Origin: UBA1181 sp045226255
GTDB taxonomy: Bacteria; Bacteroidota; Bacteroidia; Bacteroidales; Paludibacteraceae
Assembly (NCBI GenBank): GCA_045226255.1
Contig: JBGVCG010000016.1
Coordinates: 1-64,000 of the forward strand
DNA length: 64,000 nucleotides
Direction of reading: 5' to 3'
A model generated the notes under the pieces. That model worked only from the letters and a program-made list of their open reading frames with translations, searched no databases and was not told the DNA's origin. Shown piece by piece: positions 41,036 to 50,966 of this stretch. Every line of letters starts with the position of its first letter. Position 1 is the first letter of the stretch. The translations under genes were made by a program, and so were the position numbers.

Positions 41036-41698
41036 TTATTGTAAATCGACCACTTCAACCCCTGGGTGTTGTTTCACATCGAACACGAAATCCGTGTCTT
41101 TGAACTCTTTAGGGGATACCTTCGTGACATTGAAGTAGGTGTGGATACCACCCTTGCCGCGAAGCGATATGCTTTCCAGTAATAATGTTTTCTTTTCGAA
41201 GATTAGATGGATGATCGAATACGGGCTGTTCAGATCGTCCGGATATAACTCCACCTCCTCGCATGGCTTGCCATTGACCGTGGAGACGCCCATGTAACGC
41301 ATCTTGTAGCCTGTTTTGTACGATTTCATCAGTAAAATTGGGTTCACTTCCTTCAGATCGTCCTTGTCTGGTTTGCTGAGGGTGACCTCTTTTTCCTTCA
41401 CCATGTGTACCGCTTCGATTTTTCCGTCGAAATAGGTATCCACATCCTTGAGGGACAATTTGAACTTCTCGCCCTTCAACATGGCGCTTCCATTGTATGT
41501 ATCAGACTTCGAGTCACGTACATTATCCACCTTGATGGTGAACTGAATCTCCATTCCCTTCTTGTTCTCCATCACAGCCACGGCCTTGTCTAACAATGAT
41601 TTAGCCTTGGGGTCGACGCTCTCCTCCTTCGCCGCATTTTGCGAGAAGGCGATGTGGGCTGTCAAGCAGACCCATATGAGTAATAATATCTTTTTCAT
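41036..41698 (-). CDS. LolA-like periplasmic lipoprotein carrier
   Basis: From MKKILLLIWVCLTAHIAFSQ at 41698 the precursor has 220 residues. The mature part (KAKSLLDKAVAVMENKKGME, FTIKVDNV, GSAMLKGEKFKLSLKDVDTY, EVELYPDD, IHLIFEKKTLLLESISL) has the half-barrel pattern of LolA. LolA carries lipoproteins across the periplasm to the outer membrane. This position, next to ftsK and trxB, is common for it in Bacteroidales. Family members vary, so an alternative lipid-carrier role cannot be excluded. Confidence 0.82.
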   Translation of the reverse strand: MKKILLLIWVCLTAHIAFSQNAAKEESVDPKAKSLLDKAVAVMENKKGMEIQFTIKVDNVRDSKSDTYNGSAMLKGEKFKLSLKDVDTYFDGKIEAVHMVKEKEVTLSKPDKDDLKEVNPILLMKSYKTGYKMRYMGVSTVNGKPCEEVELYPDDLNSPYSIIHLIFEKKTLLLESISLRGKGGIHTYFNVTKVSPKEFKDTDFVFDVKQHPGVEVVDLQ

Positions 41699-41711
41699 AT
41701 TCATGTGTCGT

Positions 41712-44360
41712 TTATTGGTTCTTTAATTTGTTGATTATCATATCTAATTGATCCAAATCTGTGATCTTGACCTCGCGTGGTTTGCTTCCCTCCTGCGGAC
41801 CGACGATGCCGGCCACTTCCAGCTGATCCATCAAACGTCCTGCGCGGTTGTAGCCCAAGGAGAGCTTCCTCTGTATCATGGATGTGGAGCCTTGTTGCGT
41901 GGAAACGATCAGAGCGGCCGCCTCCTCGAACCGTGGGTCGAGTTTGGTCAAATCCACATCTTTCGGTCCATCGCTCTCTCCCTCCGACGGAGGATCCGGC
42001 AAAGCGTAAGCCTCCTGATAGCCTTGTTGCTCGGAGATGAACTGCGTGATGCGCTCCACCTCTGGCGTGTCGACAAAGGCGCACTGCACGCGCTCGAAGT
42101 CGTTGCCTTGGCTGATCAGCATATCTCCTCGACCGATCAGTTGTTCCGCCCCGCTTTGGTCTAATATGACGCGTGACTCCAGTCCGGTGGATACGCGGAA
42201 GGCGAATCGTGCCGGGAAGTTGGCGCGTATGACACCCGTGATGATGTTGGCGGATGGTCTTTGCGTGGCGAGGATCATGTGGATACCTACGGCACGCGCC
42301 TTTTGCGCGATGCGGGCGATCGGTTGCTCCACCTCCTTGCCGACTTGCATGATCAAATCGGCGAATTCATCGATGATTACGACGATATAAGGCATGAAAC
42401 GGTGCCCTTTCAGCGGGTTGAGCCTACGATTGATGAACTTCTCGTTGTACTCTTTCACCTGCCTTACGTTGGCCTCCTTCAGCAACGTGTAGCGGTCGTC
42501 CATCTCTACGCATAGCGATTTCAGCGTCTCCACCACCTTGTTCACATCCGTGATGATCGCATCCTCAGCGTCTGGTATCTTCGCCAAGAAATGCTTCTCG
42601 ATAGGTGCGTACATGCTGAATTCCACCATCTTAGGGTCCACCATGACGAACTTCACCTCTGCCGGATGTTTCTTGTAGAGGATGGAGGTGATGATGGCGT
42701 TCAGTCCCACGGACTTACCCTGACCAGTCGCACCAGCCACCAGCACGTGCGGCATCTTGCAGAGATCCACCATGTAGACCTCGTTCGTGATGGTTTTACC
42801 AATTGCGATTGGCAGTTCGTATTTCGACTCCTGGAACTTCTTGCTGTTGATGATGTCCGCCATCGGAACCGTCTGAGGCTTGTTGTTCGGCACCTCGATA
42901 CCGATGGTTCCCTTCCCTGGAATTGGTGCGATGATACGGATTCCCTTGGCTGCGATGCTAAGGGCGATATCGTCTCCCAAGTTCCTGATGCGGCTGATGC
43001 GCACGCCTGCGGATGGAGTCACCTCGTAAAGGGTTACTGTCGGTCCGACCGTGGCTTTGATGGAAGATATCTCGACGCCGAAGCTCTTCAACACTTCGAC
43101 GATCTTGTTCTTGTTCTGCGTCTGTTCCTCCATGTTGATGGTCGGTCCGCTCACGACGGACTTATCGAACAGCTCGGTTGATGGTTTCTGGTAAAAGCTC
43201 AACTCCTTCGTTGGATCGTACAATTCCATGTTGTCTTGCCCCACGAGGTCGTCTTCTATGCCTTCAGTTACCTGAAAATCAACATTCTCCGCCCCTGCAG
43301 GAGCGTCAGTAGGCTCTTGCCCACCCTTGGATGTATCGTTTCCGTCGTTAGTGGACGGTGTGTTGTTACCCCCTTCGTTGTTATTCGAAGCATTATTTTG
43401 TGGCTCGTAACTCTCCGTATTGCCTTGGTTGACAATGAATTCAGGGTCACCACCCTTCGTAGTAGAGGTTGCGTTGTTATCGCCCTCCTTCTCACCATCT
43501 TGCTTCTCTGTGAAAGTGATTGTATTATCGTTTGTCGGGTCATTTCCCTCCTTGTTGGGATCATCTCCGTCGTTTCCATCCGTATTTTTCACGGTGGAAT
43601 CGCTATTATCGCCCTCACCAGTTTCGCCGTCACCTGTTGGTCCGTTGTTTCCAGGGTCTCCCTCCACGCCTGCGACGGCAGGATCAGTTCCATCATCGAG
43701 TTTCTTCAGTTTGGAAACGATGGTGACACCCATTGTTTTCGCCCGTGAAATCGCTGTTTTGTAAGCGCAGATGACAAAAAGAATCAATGATAATATCAGC
43801 AACAGCGCTGTTCCCGCCACACCCACGTTGGAGCGTAGCCAGATGGACATGAAATAACCGTGCTCACCACCCCAGAAAAGATGGGTGGATTCGTAGTTTT
43901 TCACAAAGAAGAAGCCGAAGAAGAGGGACAACCAGATCAGGAAGAAAGAGCAGATCAGGAATGTCCTGCACATGCGGAAAGGACGGATATGCATCAACCA
44001 CAGCGCACAAAGGAAATAGTAGAACAGATAGAGGAGACAAGAGATGCCGAAAGTCCTGTTGATGAAGAAATCAGCCAGTTTTGCGCCTCTCAGGCCCGCC
44101 CAGTTCCTTACATTTTCATTGATGTAATCGATGGTGAATCCCTGTGTGTTCTGCACCAGGCTTTGGTCTTGCCAGCCCGTGAAGAAGAATGAGACGAAAG
44201 CCAACGCCAAGTAGAGTCCAAACGTCAGCAGCACCAGCCCGATGGCCGTCTGTATACGTTCGTCCTTCATTTTTTTGAGCAATGGATACAAACCGCCTTT
44301 CACTTCTCCTTCTGTGTTTTTCTCCATGTCCGCTCTCTTATCTTGCTCTTTTTTGCCCAT
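41712..44360 (-). CDS. ftsK: FtsK/SpoIIIE DNA translocase
   Basis: The 882-residue protein has four N-terminal membrane segments (about 40-200), then a long linker (about 230-385) very rich in Asn, Gly, Asp and Thr. The motor follows: KIVEVLKSFGVEISSIKATV, Walker A VLVAGATGQGKSVGLNAI, Walker B YIVVIIDEFADLIMQVGKEV and ILATQRPSANIITGVIRANF. A gamma winged helix closes it (STQQGSTSMIQRKLSLGYNR). It pumps DNA at the division septum and activates dimer resolution. It heads the operon running to 35.1 kb. Confidence 0.96.
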   Translation of the reverse strand: MGKKEQDKRADMEKNTEGEVKGGLYPLLKKMKDERIQTAIGLVLLTFGLYLALAFVSFFFTGWQDQSLVQNTQGFTIDYINENVRNWAGLRGAKLADFFINRTFGISCLLYLFYYFLCALWLMHIRPFRMCRTFLICSFFLIWLSLFFGFFFVKNYESTHLFWGGEHGYFMSIWLRSNVGVAGTALLLILSLILFVICAYKTAISRAKTMGVTIVSKLKKLDDGTDPAVAGVEGDPGNNGPTGDGETGEGDNSDSTVKNTDGNDGDDPNKEGNDPTNDNTITFTEKQDGEKEGDNNATSTTKGGDPEFIVNQGNTESYEPQNNASNNNEGGNNTPSTNDGNDTSKGGQEPTDAPAGAENVDFQVTEGIEDDLVGQDNMELYDPTKELSFYQKPSTELFDKSVVSGPTINMEEQTQNKNKIVEVLKSFGVEISSIKATVGPTVTLYEVTPSAGVRISRIRNLGDDIALSIAAKGIRIIAPIPGKGTIGIEVPNNKPQTVPMADIINSKKFQESKYELPIAIGKTITNEVYMVDLCKMPHVLVAGATGQGKSVGLNAIITSILYKKHPAEVKFVMVDPKMVEFSMYAPIEKHFLAKIPDAEDAIITDVNKVVETLKSLCVEMDDRYTLLKEANVRQVKEYNEKFINRRLNPLKGHRFMPYIVVIIDEFADLIMQVGKEVEQPIARIAQKARAVGIHMILATQRPSANIITGVIRANFPARFAFRVSTGLESRVILDQSGAEQLIGRGDMLISQGNDFERVQCAFVDTPEVERITQFISEQQGYQEAYALPDPPSEGESDGPKDVDLTKLDPRFEEAAALIVSTQQGSTSMIQRKLSLGYNRAGRLMDQLEVAGIVGPQEGSKPREVKITDLDQLDMIINKLKNQ

Positions 44361-44382
44361 TCTATCCTGTTTTCTATAACCG

Positions 44383-44390
44383 CAAAGTTA
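44383..44390 (-). promoter_or_regulatory. -7 box (TAACTTTG) of the ftsK operon
   Basis: TAnnTTTG on the minus strand, 22 bases before ftsK. It would drive about 9 kb, from ftsK to the sugar transferase. Confidence 0.5.
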
Positions 44391-44507
44391 ATTAAAAAGA
44401 GTCATAATCCACCATCGAGAGGAAAAACCTTCGGGTGTTTTTCACGTGTTTTAACAGATTGCCCGTCATCACCCTTGTAACAACGCCTTAGCAATCATTT
44501 CTGAATT

Positions 44508-45821
44508 TTATTTCTGCCTGATGAAGATGTTGATCGGTGTGCCGGACAGCTCCCATTGTTCCCTCATCTTGTTTTCGAGGAATCGTTTGTACGGATCCTT
44601 CACGTACTGCGGAAGGTTCGCATAGAAAACAAACGATGGAATCTGCGTATTTGGCAATTGCATCACATATTTGATCTTGATATACTTACCCTTCGTGGCA
44701 GGTGGCGGATAGTTCTCGATAAGCGGCAAGAAGAACTCGTTCAGCTTGCTGGTCGCGATCTTCCGCTTCTTGTTGCCATAGACCTCCATAGCAGCCTCTA
44801 TCACCTTGAAAATGCGCTGTTTGGTCAGTGCGGAGGTGAAGATGATAGGGAAATCATCGAACGGGGCGAGACGCTCCCTGATGGCCTTCTCCATCGTGAG
44901 GGTCGACTTAGAGTCTTTATCCGTGATGAGGTCCCATTTGTTGACGCACACAACAATGCCCTTCTTGTTCTTTTGGATCAATTGGACGATGTTCATGTCC
45001 TGCGCCTCGATGCCTCTTGTCGCATCGATCATGAGGATACAAACGTCAGAATCCTCGATGGAACGGATGGAACGGATGACGGAGAAGTATTCGAGGTCTT
45101 CCGTCACTTTGCCCTTTTTGCGGATACCCGCCGTGTCGACGAGGTAGAAATCGTATCCGTATTTCGTGTAACGGGTGTGTATACTGTCGCGGGTAGTACC
45201 TGCGATGTCCGTCACGATATACCTATCTTCTCCGATGAAAGCGTTGATTATGGATGATTTTCCTGCGTTTGGTCTACCCACGATGGCGATGTGTGGCAAG
45301 TCCTCGTCCATCTCCTCCTCCTTCTTCTTAGGCAACTCTTGCAGAATCATGTCGAGCAGGTCTCCCGTGCCCGATCCCGAGATGGAGGATATGCACTGCG
45401 GATCGCCCAAACCCAGTTTGTAGAACTCCGCCGCATCATATCGTAACTCGTTGTTGTCCACCTTGTTGCAAATCAAGATGACCGGTTTTTTGTTCTTGCG
45501 GAGGATCTGTCCCACCTGCAGGTCGAGGTCCGTCAGACCGTTGGTCACATCGACGACGAAAAGGATGACGTCAGCCTCCTCGATGGCTATCTTCACCTGT
45601 TTGCGGATCTCCTCCTCGAAAATATCGTCCGAATTGACCACCCAACCGCCTGTGTCGACGATGGAGAACTCCACACCGTTCCATTCCACCTTTCCGTACT
45701 GGCGGTCACGCGTGGTGCCGGCCTCGTCGTTTACGATGGCGCGGTGTGTTTGGGTCAGTCTGTTGAATAGTGTAGACTTGCCGACGTTCGGACGGCCTAC
45801 TATAGCTACTAAATTGCTCAT
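44508..45821 (-). CDS. der: Ribosome-assembly GTPase Der (EngA)
   Basis: The 437-residue protein has two GTPase domains: GRPNVGKSTLFNRL (7-20), DTGGW and NKVD in the first; GRPNAGKSSIINA (about 180), DTAGIRKKGK and NKWDL in the second. A KH-like domain ends it (PPATKGKYIKIKYVMQLPNT, SFVFYANLPQYVKDPYKRFL). It assembles the 50S subunit. It lies 34 bases after era on the same strand. Confidence 0.97.
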   Translation of the reverse strand: MSNLVAIVGRPNVGKSTLFNRLTQTHRAIVNDEAGTTRDRQYGKVEWNGVEFSIVDTGGWVVNSDDIFEEEIRKQVKIAIEEADVILFVVDVTNGLTDLDLQVGQILRKNKKPVILICNKVDNNELRYDAAEFYKLGLGDPQCISSISGSGTGDLLDMILQELPKKKEEEMDEDLPHIAIVGRPNAGKSSIINAFIGEDRYIVTDIAGTTRDSIHTRYTKYGYDFYLVDTAGIRKKGKVTEDLEYFSVIRSIRSIEDSDVCILMIDATRGIEAQDMNIVQLIQKNKKGIVVCVNKWDLITDKDSKSTLTMEKAIRERLAPFDDFPIIFTSALTKQRIFKVIEAAMEVYGNKKRKIATSKLNEFFLPLIENYPPPATKGKYIKIKYVMQLPNTQIPSFVFYANLPQYVKDPYKRFLENKMREQWELSGTPINIFIRQK

Positions 45822-45855
45822 TTTCTTTCTATTATTCTGTTAGGGTTATCAACGG

Positions 45856-46737
45856 TTATTCAGGTTGATAGCCAAAATCCTTCAAGTCTTTGTCCTTGTT
45901 TCTCCAATCCTTCTCCACCTTAACGTAGAGCTCAAGAAAGACCTTTTTATCGAAGAAAGCCTCGATATCCTTCCTGGCCTCCGTTCCGACCTTTTTCAGC
46001 ATCTTACCGCCCTGTCCGATGATGATGCCCTTCTGGGAGTCACGCTCGACGTAGATGACGGCGTTGATACGGATGAGTTTGTCGTCCTCCTTGAAGCTCT
46101 CCACCACGACCTCCACGGCATAGGGAACCTCCTTGTCGTAGTTGGTGAGAATCTTCTCGCGGATGATCTCCGTGACGAAGAACCTGGCCGGTTTGTCGGT
46201 CAATGCGTCCTTTTCGAAGAACGGCGGTGAATCTGGCAATAAGCTCTTGATCCTTTTCAGCACGTAATCGAGGTTGAAGTTATTTTGTGCGGAGATAGGG
46301 ATGATTTCGGCGTCCGGTAGGATACCCTTCCACTTCTCCACCAACTCGATCAACTTAGGCTGGTCGGTCAGGTCTATTTTATTGATGATGAGCAGAACAG
46401 GAGCTTTCTGCTTCTTCACTTTCTCGATGAAATCGGCGTTTTTTTCCGCGCTTTCCACCACGTCCGTCACGTAGAGCAGCACATCCGCGTCGGTGAGTGC
46501 GCTGGTGGAGAAGTTCAGCATGGACTCCTGGAGCTTGTAGTTAGGCTTCAGGACGCCGGGCGTGTCCGAGTAGACGATTTGGAAATCCTCCCCGTTCACG
46601 ATGCCCAAAATTCTATGTCGTGTGGTCTGCGCCTTCGAAGTGATGATGGAGATCCTCTCACCCACCAAAGCGTTCATCAACGTCGATTTGCCGACGTTAG
46701 GGTTGCCCACAATATTTACAAAACCTGATTTATGCAT
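45856..46737 (-). CDS. era: GTPase Era
   Basis: The 293-residue protein has the G motifs GNPNVGKSTLMNAL (11-24), SDTPGV, and NKIDL, then the KH domain with GIIIGQGGKMLKKVGTEARK. It binds 16S rRNA near its 3' end for 30S assembly. It and Der form a ribosome-assembly pair with a promoter at 46754-46761. Confidence 0.97.
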   Translation of the reverse strand: MHKSGFVNIVGNPNVGKSTLMNALVGERISIITSKAQTTRHRILGIVNGEDFQIVYSDTPGVLKPNYKLQESMLNFSTSALTDADVLLYVTDVVESAEKNADFIEKVKKQKAPVLLIINKIDLTDQPKLIELVEKWKGILPDAEIIPISAQNNFNLDYVLKRIKSLLPDSPPFFEKDALTDKPARFFVTEIIREKILTNYDKEVPYAVEVVVESFKEDDKLIRINAVIYVERDSQKGIIIGQGGKMLKKVGTEARKDIEAFFDKKVFLELYVKVEKDWRNKDKDLKDFGYQPE

Positions 46738-46753
46738 GAGAGATTATTTTTTG

Positions 46754-46761
46754 CAAAGTTA
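46754..46761 (-). promoter_or_regulatory. -7 box (TAACTTTG) of era-der
   Basis: TAnnTTTG, 16 bases before the era ATG on the minus strand. Confidence 0.5.
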
Positions 46762-46881
46762 AGGATTTTTCCGCTCAATAGAAAATTATTTTTCATGGGG
46801 GATCGGGCGGTGCGCCTCCTGCGCCGCCGATATCCGCCATGAGGACGGGGTTATCTTACCGACATTCCCCCTCCATTCTTT

Positions 46882-48141
46882 TCAGAACGGATACACCCCC
46901 TCGTTCGCGCCTTTCAGCAAGCCCTCCATGGCTTTTTGGTTCCCGACGGTGCACTTGTCTCGGTCGATCACGCTTTTGGATCCGTTCGGTGTGTCCCATA
47001 ACACGGGGACAATGCCATAATTCTTTGCGGTTTTGGTCAGGAAATAATAGTAGGCCGCGCGACACTCCTCAAACTTGTCCTGCCATTCTGCGGATAGTTC
47101 ACGGTTCATGATGGCGAACTCACCCATCACAACGGGTATGCCCTTATCGACAAATTTCGCTTTGATGGCAGAAAACTCGGATATGACGGTCTCCTCCGTA
47201 TGCCAAGAGCAGGAACGATTCACTCCATCCACGATTATGTTCTGATAATCCTTTCCCCAGAACCAATGGGCAGGTCCCCAATCGGCATCTTCCTCCATCA
47301 ACGCATAGGTGTATGGGTAGTAATGGAACTCCATCAGCAGGCGGTTCGGAACAATATCGGTCGGCATGTAGTCGTACTGCACGGCTTTGTCGGCCGCCGT
47401 CCCCGCACATTGAATGACTAGGCATCGTGTTCCATTGTAGCCTCCCGTGGCACGGACCGTGTTGACGAAAGTCTGGTGATACGTCTTGAGTATGGCGGCT
47501 TGCTCGTCATTTTCCGTGTCTGGCTCGTTGGCACTGCAGAAGACCAGATGCTCGTCGTAGTTCTTGAAATGGGAGGCGATCTGCCCCCATAGGTTCTCCT
47601 GCGTTTTGTTCACAGAGGATTGTGAAGCCGCCTCCACATGCCTCTCCAACCATCCCCCATCCCAATGGATGTTCAACAACACGTACAGATCGTCCTTCAT
47701 GCAATAGTCCACCACCTCTTGTATGCGCTTCATCCACCATTCCGGTATGACACCTCCATTCGCCTCCGCATAGGTGTTCCACGCCACAGGGATGCGCACG
47801 GTATTGAATCCAGCCTCTTTGTAGGCGTCGATGATCTGTTGCGTGATTTTCGGACTGCCCCAACAACTTTCGTTGCTGGAGGTGGTGGAACAGCCGACGG
47901 ATTCGAACGTGTTGCCGATATTGCAGGCCAAGAACATCTTGGAGGCTAATTGCGTAGCCGTCATTTTCAGCTCCATCTCAGCCGGTTCGTCGGACATGGA
48001 GAACGTGATGCTATCCACATCGACCACATCAAACTGGGTGACGGAACCATCTTTCTGCCATACATAAAAATGTTCTTGTGCACTGCCGTTGAGATGCGCA
48101 CAAATAGCACAAACGGCTAAAAATAAACCTCTTATCCTCAT
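46882..48141 (-). CDS. Secreted glycoside hydrolase family 5 protein
   Basis: From MRIRGLFLAVCAICAHLNGS at 48141 the precursor has 419 residues. A short beta domain (FYVWQKDGSVTQFDVVDVDS) precedes the GH5 barrel: LACNIGNTFESVG, AGFNTVRIPVAWN, LYVLLNIHWDGGW, VFCSANEPDTEN (acid/base glutamate) and PVVMGEFAIMNR (nucleophile glutamate), with LWDTPNGSK near the end. GH5 enzymes cut beta-glucans, mannans or xylans. No carbohydrate-uptake locus is attached, so it may work alone in the envelope. Confidence 0.92.
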   Translation of the reverse strand: MRIRGLFLAVCAICAHLNGSAQEHFYVWQKDGSVTQFDVVDVDSITFSMSDEPAEMELKMTATQLASKMFLACNIGNTFESVGCSTTSSNESCWGSPKITQQIIDAYKEAGFNTVRIPVAWNTYAEANGGVIPEWWMKRIQEVVDYCMKDDLYVLLNIHWDGGWLERHVEAASQSSVNKTQENLWGQIASHFKNYDEHLVFCSANEPDTENDEQAAILKTYHQTFVNTVRATGGYNGTRCLVIQCAGTAADKAVQYDYMPTDIVPNRLLMEFHYYPYTYALMEEDADWGPAHWFWGKDYQNIIVDGVNRSCSWHTEETVISEFSAIKAKFVDKGIPVVMGEFAIMNRELSAEWQDKFEECRAAYYYFLTKTAKNYGIVPVLWDTPNGSKSVIDRDKCTVGNQKAMEGLLKGANEGVYPF

Positions 48142-48404
48142 AATAGTTTTTTTAGGAGGGGTTGAGAACCAATCATCTGGCAAATCAACACCCCTCAATT
48201 GACAATCGTTCGGTAAAGATATGAATAAATTTACGATTTGGCTATTTACGATTTACTATTTTAGAATGTGGCGTATATGGATTTTATTCTCCTCTTCTAA
48301 AATCTTTGTGTAAACTATAGAAAAAAATATAAAATGGTTGGTTGTCAATGACAAATTGTATATATTCGTTTAAAATTACTCACTAATCATTAAAACTAAC
48401 TATC

Positions 48405-49310
48405 ATGAGGAAACTTTTATTAACCCTTGTCACGTTGATTGTGGCCAGCGCCTCTAATTGGGCACAGGAAACTGTTTTCCAACTCCATGACTCAACTGCC
48501 TATGATAAGGAGAAACACATGTACAATGTCACCCTCTTCTCCAATTTCGAGGGGGTAAAGCTTACGGTTAGCGGTAAAATCGGGAAGCATGATTATGTGG
48601 ATTTAGGATTGCCAAGCGGGGTTTTATGGGCGACCTGCAACATCGGTGCGAAATCACCGGTGGAAACGGGCGATTTCTTTGCTTGGGGTGAGATCAAGAA
48701 GAAAAAGGAATACAATTGGAGCACATACAAATGGTCGGAAATCACGAAAAACGGGACCTATACGGACGCAAACGGAAAGAAAAAAACCGCATTTAAGAAG
48801 GTACAGACCAAATATTGCGCCAACAGCTACATCGAGTACGAAGGAAAGAAATATGTGAAGAAAGGTGCGGTTATGGACACTTTGAGAACGCTTCTCCCTG
48901 AGGATGACGCAGCCACCGCACAATGGGGAAATAAATGGCGTATGCCTACCTCAGATGAGATAGAGGAGCTTATCGAATGGTGCGATTGGTTGTGGGTCCA
49001 AAACTATAACAACTCTGGCGTTGCAGGTATCATGGGTGTCTCAAAGAAGAATGAGAGCTTCATCTTTTTCCCTGCGGCGGGCTTCAAGTTTAACAAAGAC
49101 CATAAGAACGTGGGCGAATTTGGTGCCTATTGGTCTTCCGATCTGGTAAAGGAAAAGGACGTGGATTTTAAACAAAACCTGTTAGATCCCAGCAATAGGT
49201 CGATGGGCTTCTATTTCGGAACATCCGCTCTAGGAATAGCATGGGTCCGTTCCAACTGGGACGATCGCATGTTCGGCATGCTTGTCCGTGCGGTTTCCGT
49301 CTCTAAATAA
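48405..49310 (+). CDS. Secreted FISUMP/DUF1566-like protein
   Basis: The 301-residue protein has a signal peptide (MRKLLLTLVTLIVASASNWA) and the phrase DYVDLGLPSGVLWATCNIGA, ETGDFFAWGEIK and WRMPTSDEIEELIEWCDWLW, then FPAAGF, AYWSSD and RAVSVSK. These mark the paralogous secreted domain common in Bacteroidales and Fibrobacter. It is thought to be surface exposed, but no activity is known. A -7-like TATATTCG is at 48361-48368. Confidence 0.75.
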   Translation: MRKLLLTLVTLIVASASNWAQETVFQLHDSTAYDKEKHMYNVTLFSNFEGVKLTVSGKIGKHDYVDLGLPSGVLWATCNIGAKSPVETGDFFAWGEIKKKKEYNWSTYKWSEITKNGTYTDANGKKKTAFKKVQTKYCANSYIEYEGKKYVKKGAVMDTLRTLLPEDDAATAQWGNKWRMPTSDEIEELIEWCDWLWVQNYNNSGVAGIMGVSKKNESFIFFPAAGFKFNKDHKNVGEFGAYWSSDLVKEKDVDFKQNLLDPSNRSMGFYFGTSALGIAWVRSNWDDRMFGMLVRAVSVSK

Positions 49311-49315
49311 CCATT

Positions 49316-49397
49316 TATATTTACTATTTAGTTATTTGCGATTTACTATTTAGCTATTTATGGTTTACTATTTAGTTATTTACGAATTACTATTTTG
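49316..49397. repeat. Tandem TTTACTATTTAG(T/C)TATTT phrases
   Basis: Three imperfect copies of a ~27-base AT-rich phrase lie after the secreted-protein gene. The same phrase in shorter form recurs at 48228-48262, on the other side of that gene. Intergenic simple repeat. Confidence 0.7.
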
Positions 49398-49457
49398 AGG
49401 CGCAGAAAGCCTGGGTTGGGTTCTTCTCGATGGATTGATTTTCTGCGTGGCGGATAC

Positions 49458-49500
49458 AAAAAGAGAGGATTTCCTTGTGTGGGAAATCCTCTCTTTCTAT
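49458..49500. terminator. Bidirectional terminator
   Basis: A perfect 15-bp stem (AAAGAGAGGATTTCC with GGAAATCCTCTCTTT, loop of 7) ends the PhoH gene on the minus strand and shields it from the plus-strand gene before it. Confidence 0.88.
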
Positions 49501-49526
49501 TTATTACGGTCCTTGTCAGACTTCTC

Positions 49527-50861
49527 TTAAAGCAATGTGCTGGCCAGCTCGGAGAGGTAACTTCTCTCGCCCTTGATCAGGTTCACGTGGGCGAATATGT
49601 TTTGCCCGCGCATCTTGTCGATCATGTAGACGAGTCCGTTGGACTGCATATCCAAGTAAGGGGTATCGATCTGCTGCACGTCGCCGCAGAATACCATCTT
49701 ACAGCCCTCTCCTGCCCTCGTGATGATGGTCTTCACCTCATGTGGGGTCAGGTTCTGTGCCTCGTCCGCGATGAAGTAGGTGTTGCTCAAGCTCCTACCA
49801 CGGATGAAGGCCAGTGCCTCGATGATCAGTTGCTCGCTCTTTTGCATATCATCCAAGAGCTTCAGTTCCTTGCTGCTTGGGCCGAACTGATGTTTGATGA
49901 CGTTCAGGTTATCGAACAGAGGCTGCATGTAAGGAGCGACCTTCTGCTTCTCGTCGCCTGGCAGGAAGCCCAAGTCTTTGTTGGACATCGCCACGATAGG
50001 ACGCGCCAAGAGGATTTGTTTGTACTTCTCGTGCTGTTGCAGCGCAGCTGCCAAGGCCAGCAAGGTCTTACCCGTTCCGGCCCTTCCTGTGATGGCCACC
50101 AGCTTGATGTCGTCATCCAGCAGGGCGTTCAGGGCGAACGATTGTTCCGCGTTTCTTCCCTCGATGCCGAAAGCCTTCTCTTTCTTCACCTTCTCCACCA
50201 GCTTTGTATTGGCGTTGTAGCGTGCCATCACGGTCGAACGGCTGCTCTTCATGATGAAGCACTCGTTAGCGCCCACTTCCCCGTCCAGTTTGAAGTCGTC
50301 GAGCGGCAGGCCTGTCGGTGAGGCGTAAAGCTTGTCTATCATGTCCGCATCCACATTGTCGAATACGGTCTGCGCCTTGTCGAACACGTCTACGTTGGTC
50401 ACTTTGTCCGTGCTGTAGTCTTCCGCCTCCATGCCCAATGATCTTGCCTTCATACGAAGGTTCACGTCTTTGGAGACGAGTATGGTTTTCACCTTCGGGA
50501 ATTTCGTGGCGACAATGTCCACCACGGCCAATATCTTGTGGTCTGGAATCTTTTCGGAGAACGCCTTGGCGATCTTCTCCGGATACTCCGAATTCGTCAC
50601 AATGAATAGTTTTCCGAGTCCTGAACCCAGACTAACCCCTTTCTGGAAAATGTCTTTGCTACCGCTTATGGAATCTAACTCGCGTACGAATTCACGCGCG
50701 TTGAAGTTGATCTGATCATTTCCTTTTTTGAATTTGTCCAACTCCTCTAAGACGACAATCGGAAGGTATATGTCATTGTCCTGAAAGTTGTAAATACACT
50801 TGTAATCGTGAAGGATAACGTTTGTATCCAATACGAAATTTTTCTTAGCGCCCATGGTCAT
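49527..50861 (-). CDS. PIN-PhoH ATPase
   Basis: The 444-residue protein fuses an N-terminal PIN nuclease (KKNFVLDTNVILHDYKCIYN, LPIVVLEELDKFKKG, KTILVSKDVNLRMKARSLGM; acidic D12 and E44) to a PhoH ATPase (about 250-444; Walker A AITGRAGTGKTLLALAAALQ, GFLPGDEKQKVAPYM, FIADEAQNLTPHEVKTIITR). This PhoH2 type may unwind and cut RNA and is often toxin-antitoxin related. Here it is a lone gene. Confidence 0.93.
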   Translation of the reverse strand: MTMGAKKNFVLDTNVILHDYKCIYNFQDNDIYLPIVVLEELDKFKKGNDQINFNAREFVRELDSISGSKDIFQKGVSLGSGLGKLFIVTNSEYPEKIAKAFSEKIPDHKILAVVDIVATKFPKVKTILVSKDVNLRMKARSLGMEAEDYSTDKVTNVDVFDKAQTVFDNVDADMIDKLYASPTGLPLDDFKLDGEVGANECFIMKSSRSTVMARYNANTKLVEKVKKEKAFGIEGRNAEQSFALNALLDDDIKLVAITGRAGTGKTLLALAAALQQHEKYKQILLARPIVAMSNKDLGFLPGDEKQKVAPYMQPLFDNLNVIKHQFGPSSKELKLLDDMQKSEQLIIEALAFIRGRSLSNTYFIADEAQNLTPHEVKTIITRAGEGCKMVFCGDVQQIDTPYLDMQSNGLVYMIDKMRGQNIFAHVNLIKGERSYLSELASTLL

Positions 50862-50966
50862 ACAATTTAAGTGTTAATCATTATTTTTTTTGAAGGAAAT
50901 AATCCTTACCTTCGTATTGGTAAAGTTAGTGATTATTTTGAAAACACCAAACATTGTTCAGTAAAA

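Noticed and set aside
49401..49447. CGCAGAAA/TTTCTGCG inverted repeat with 31-base loop
   Set aside because: Loop is long and unstructured; a stronger terminator lies directly after it. No independent function seen.
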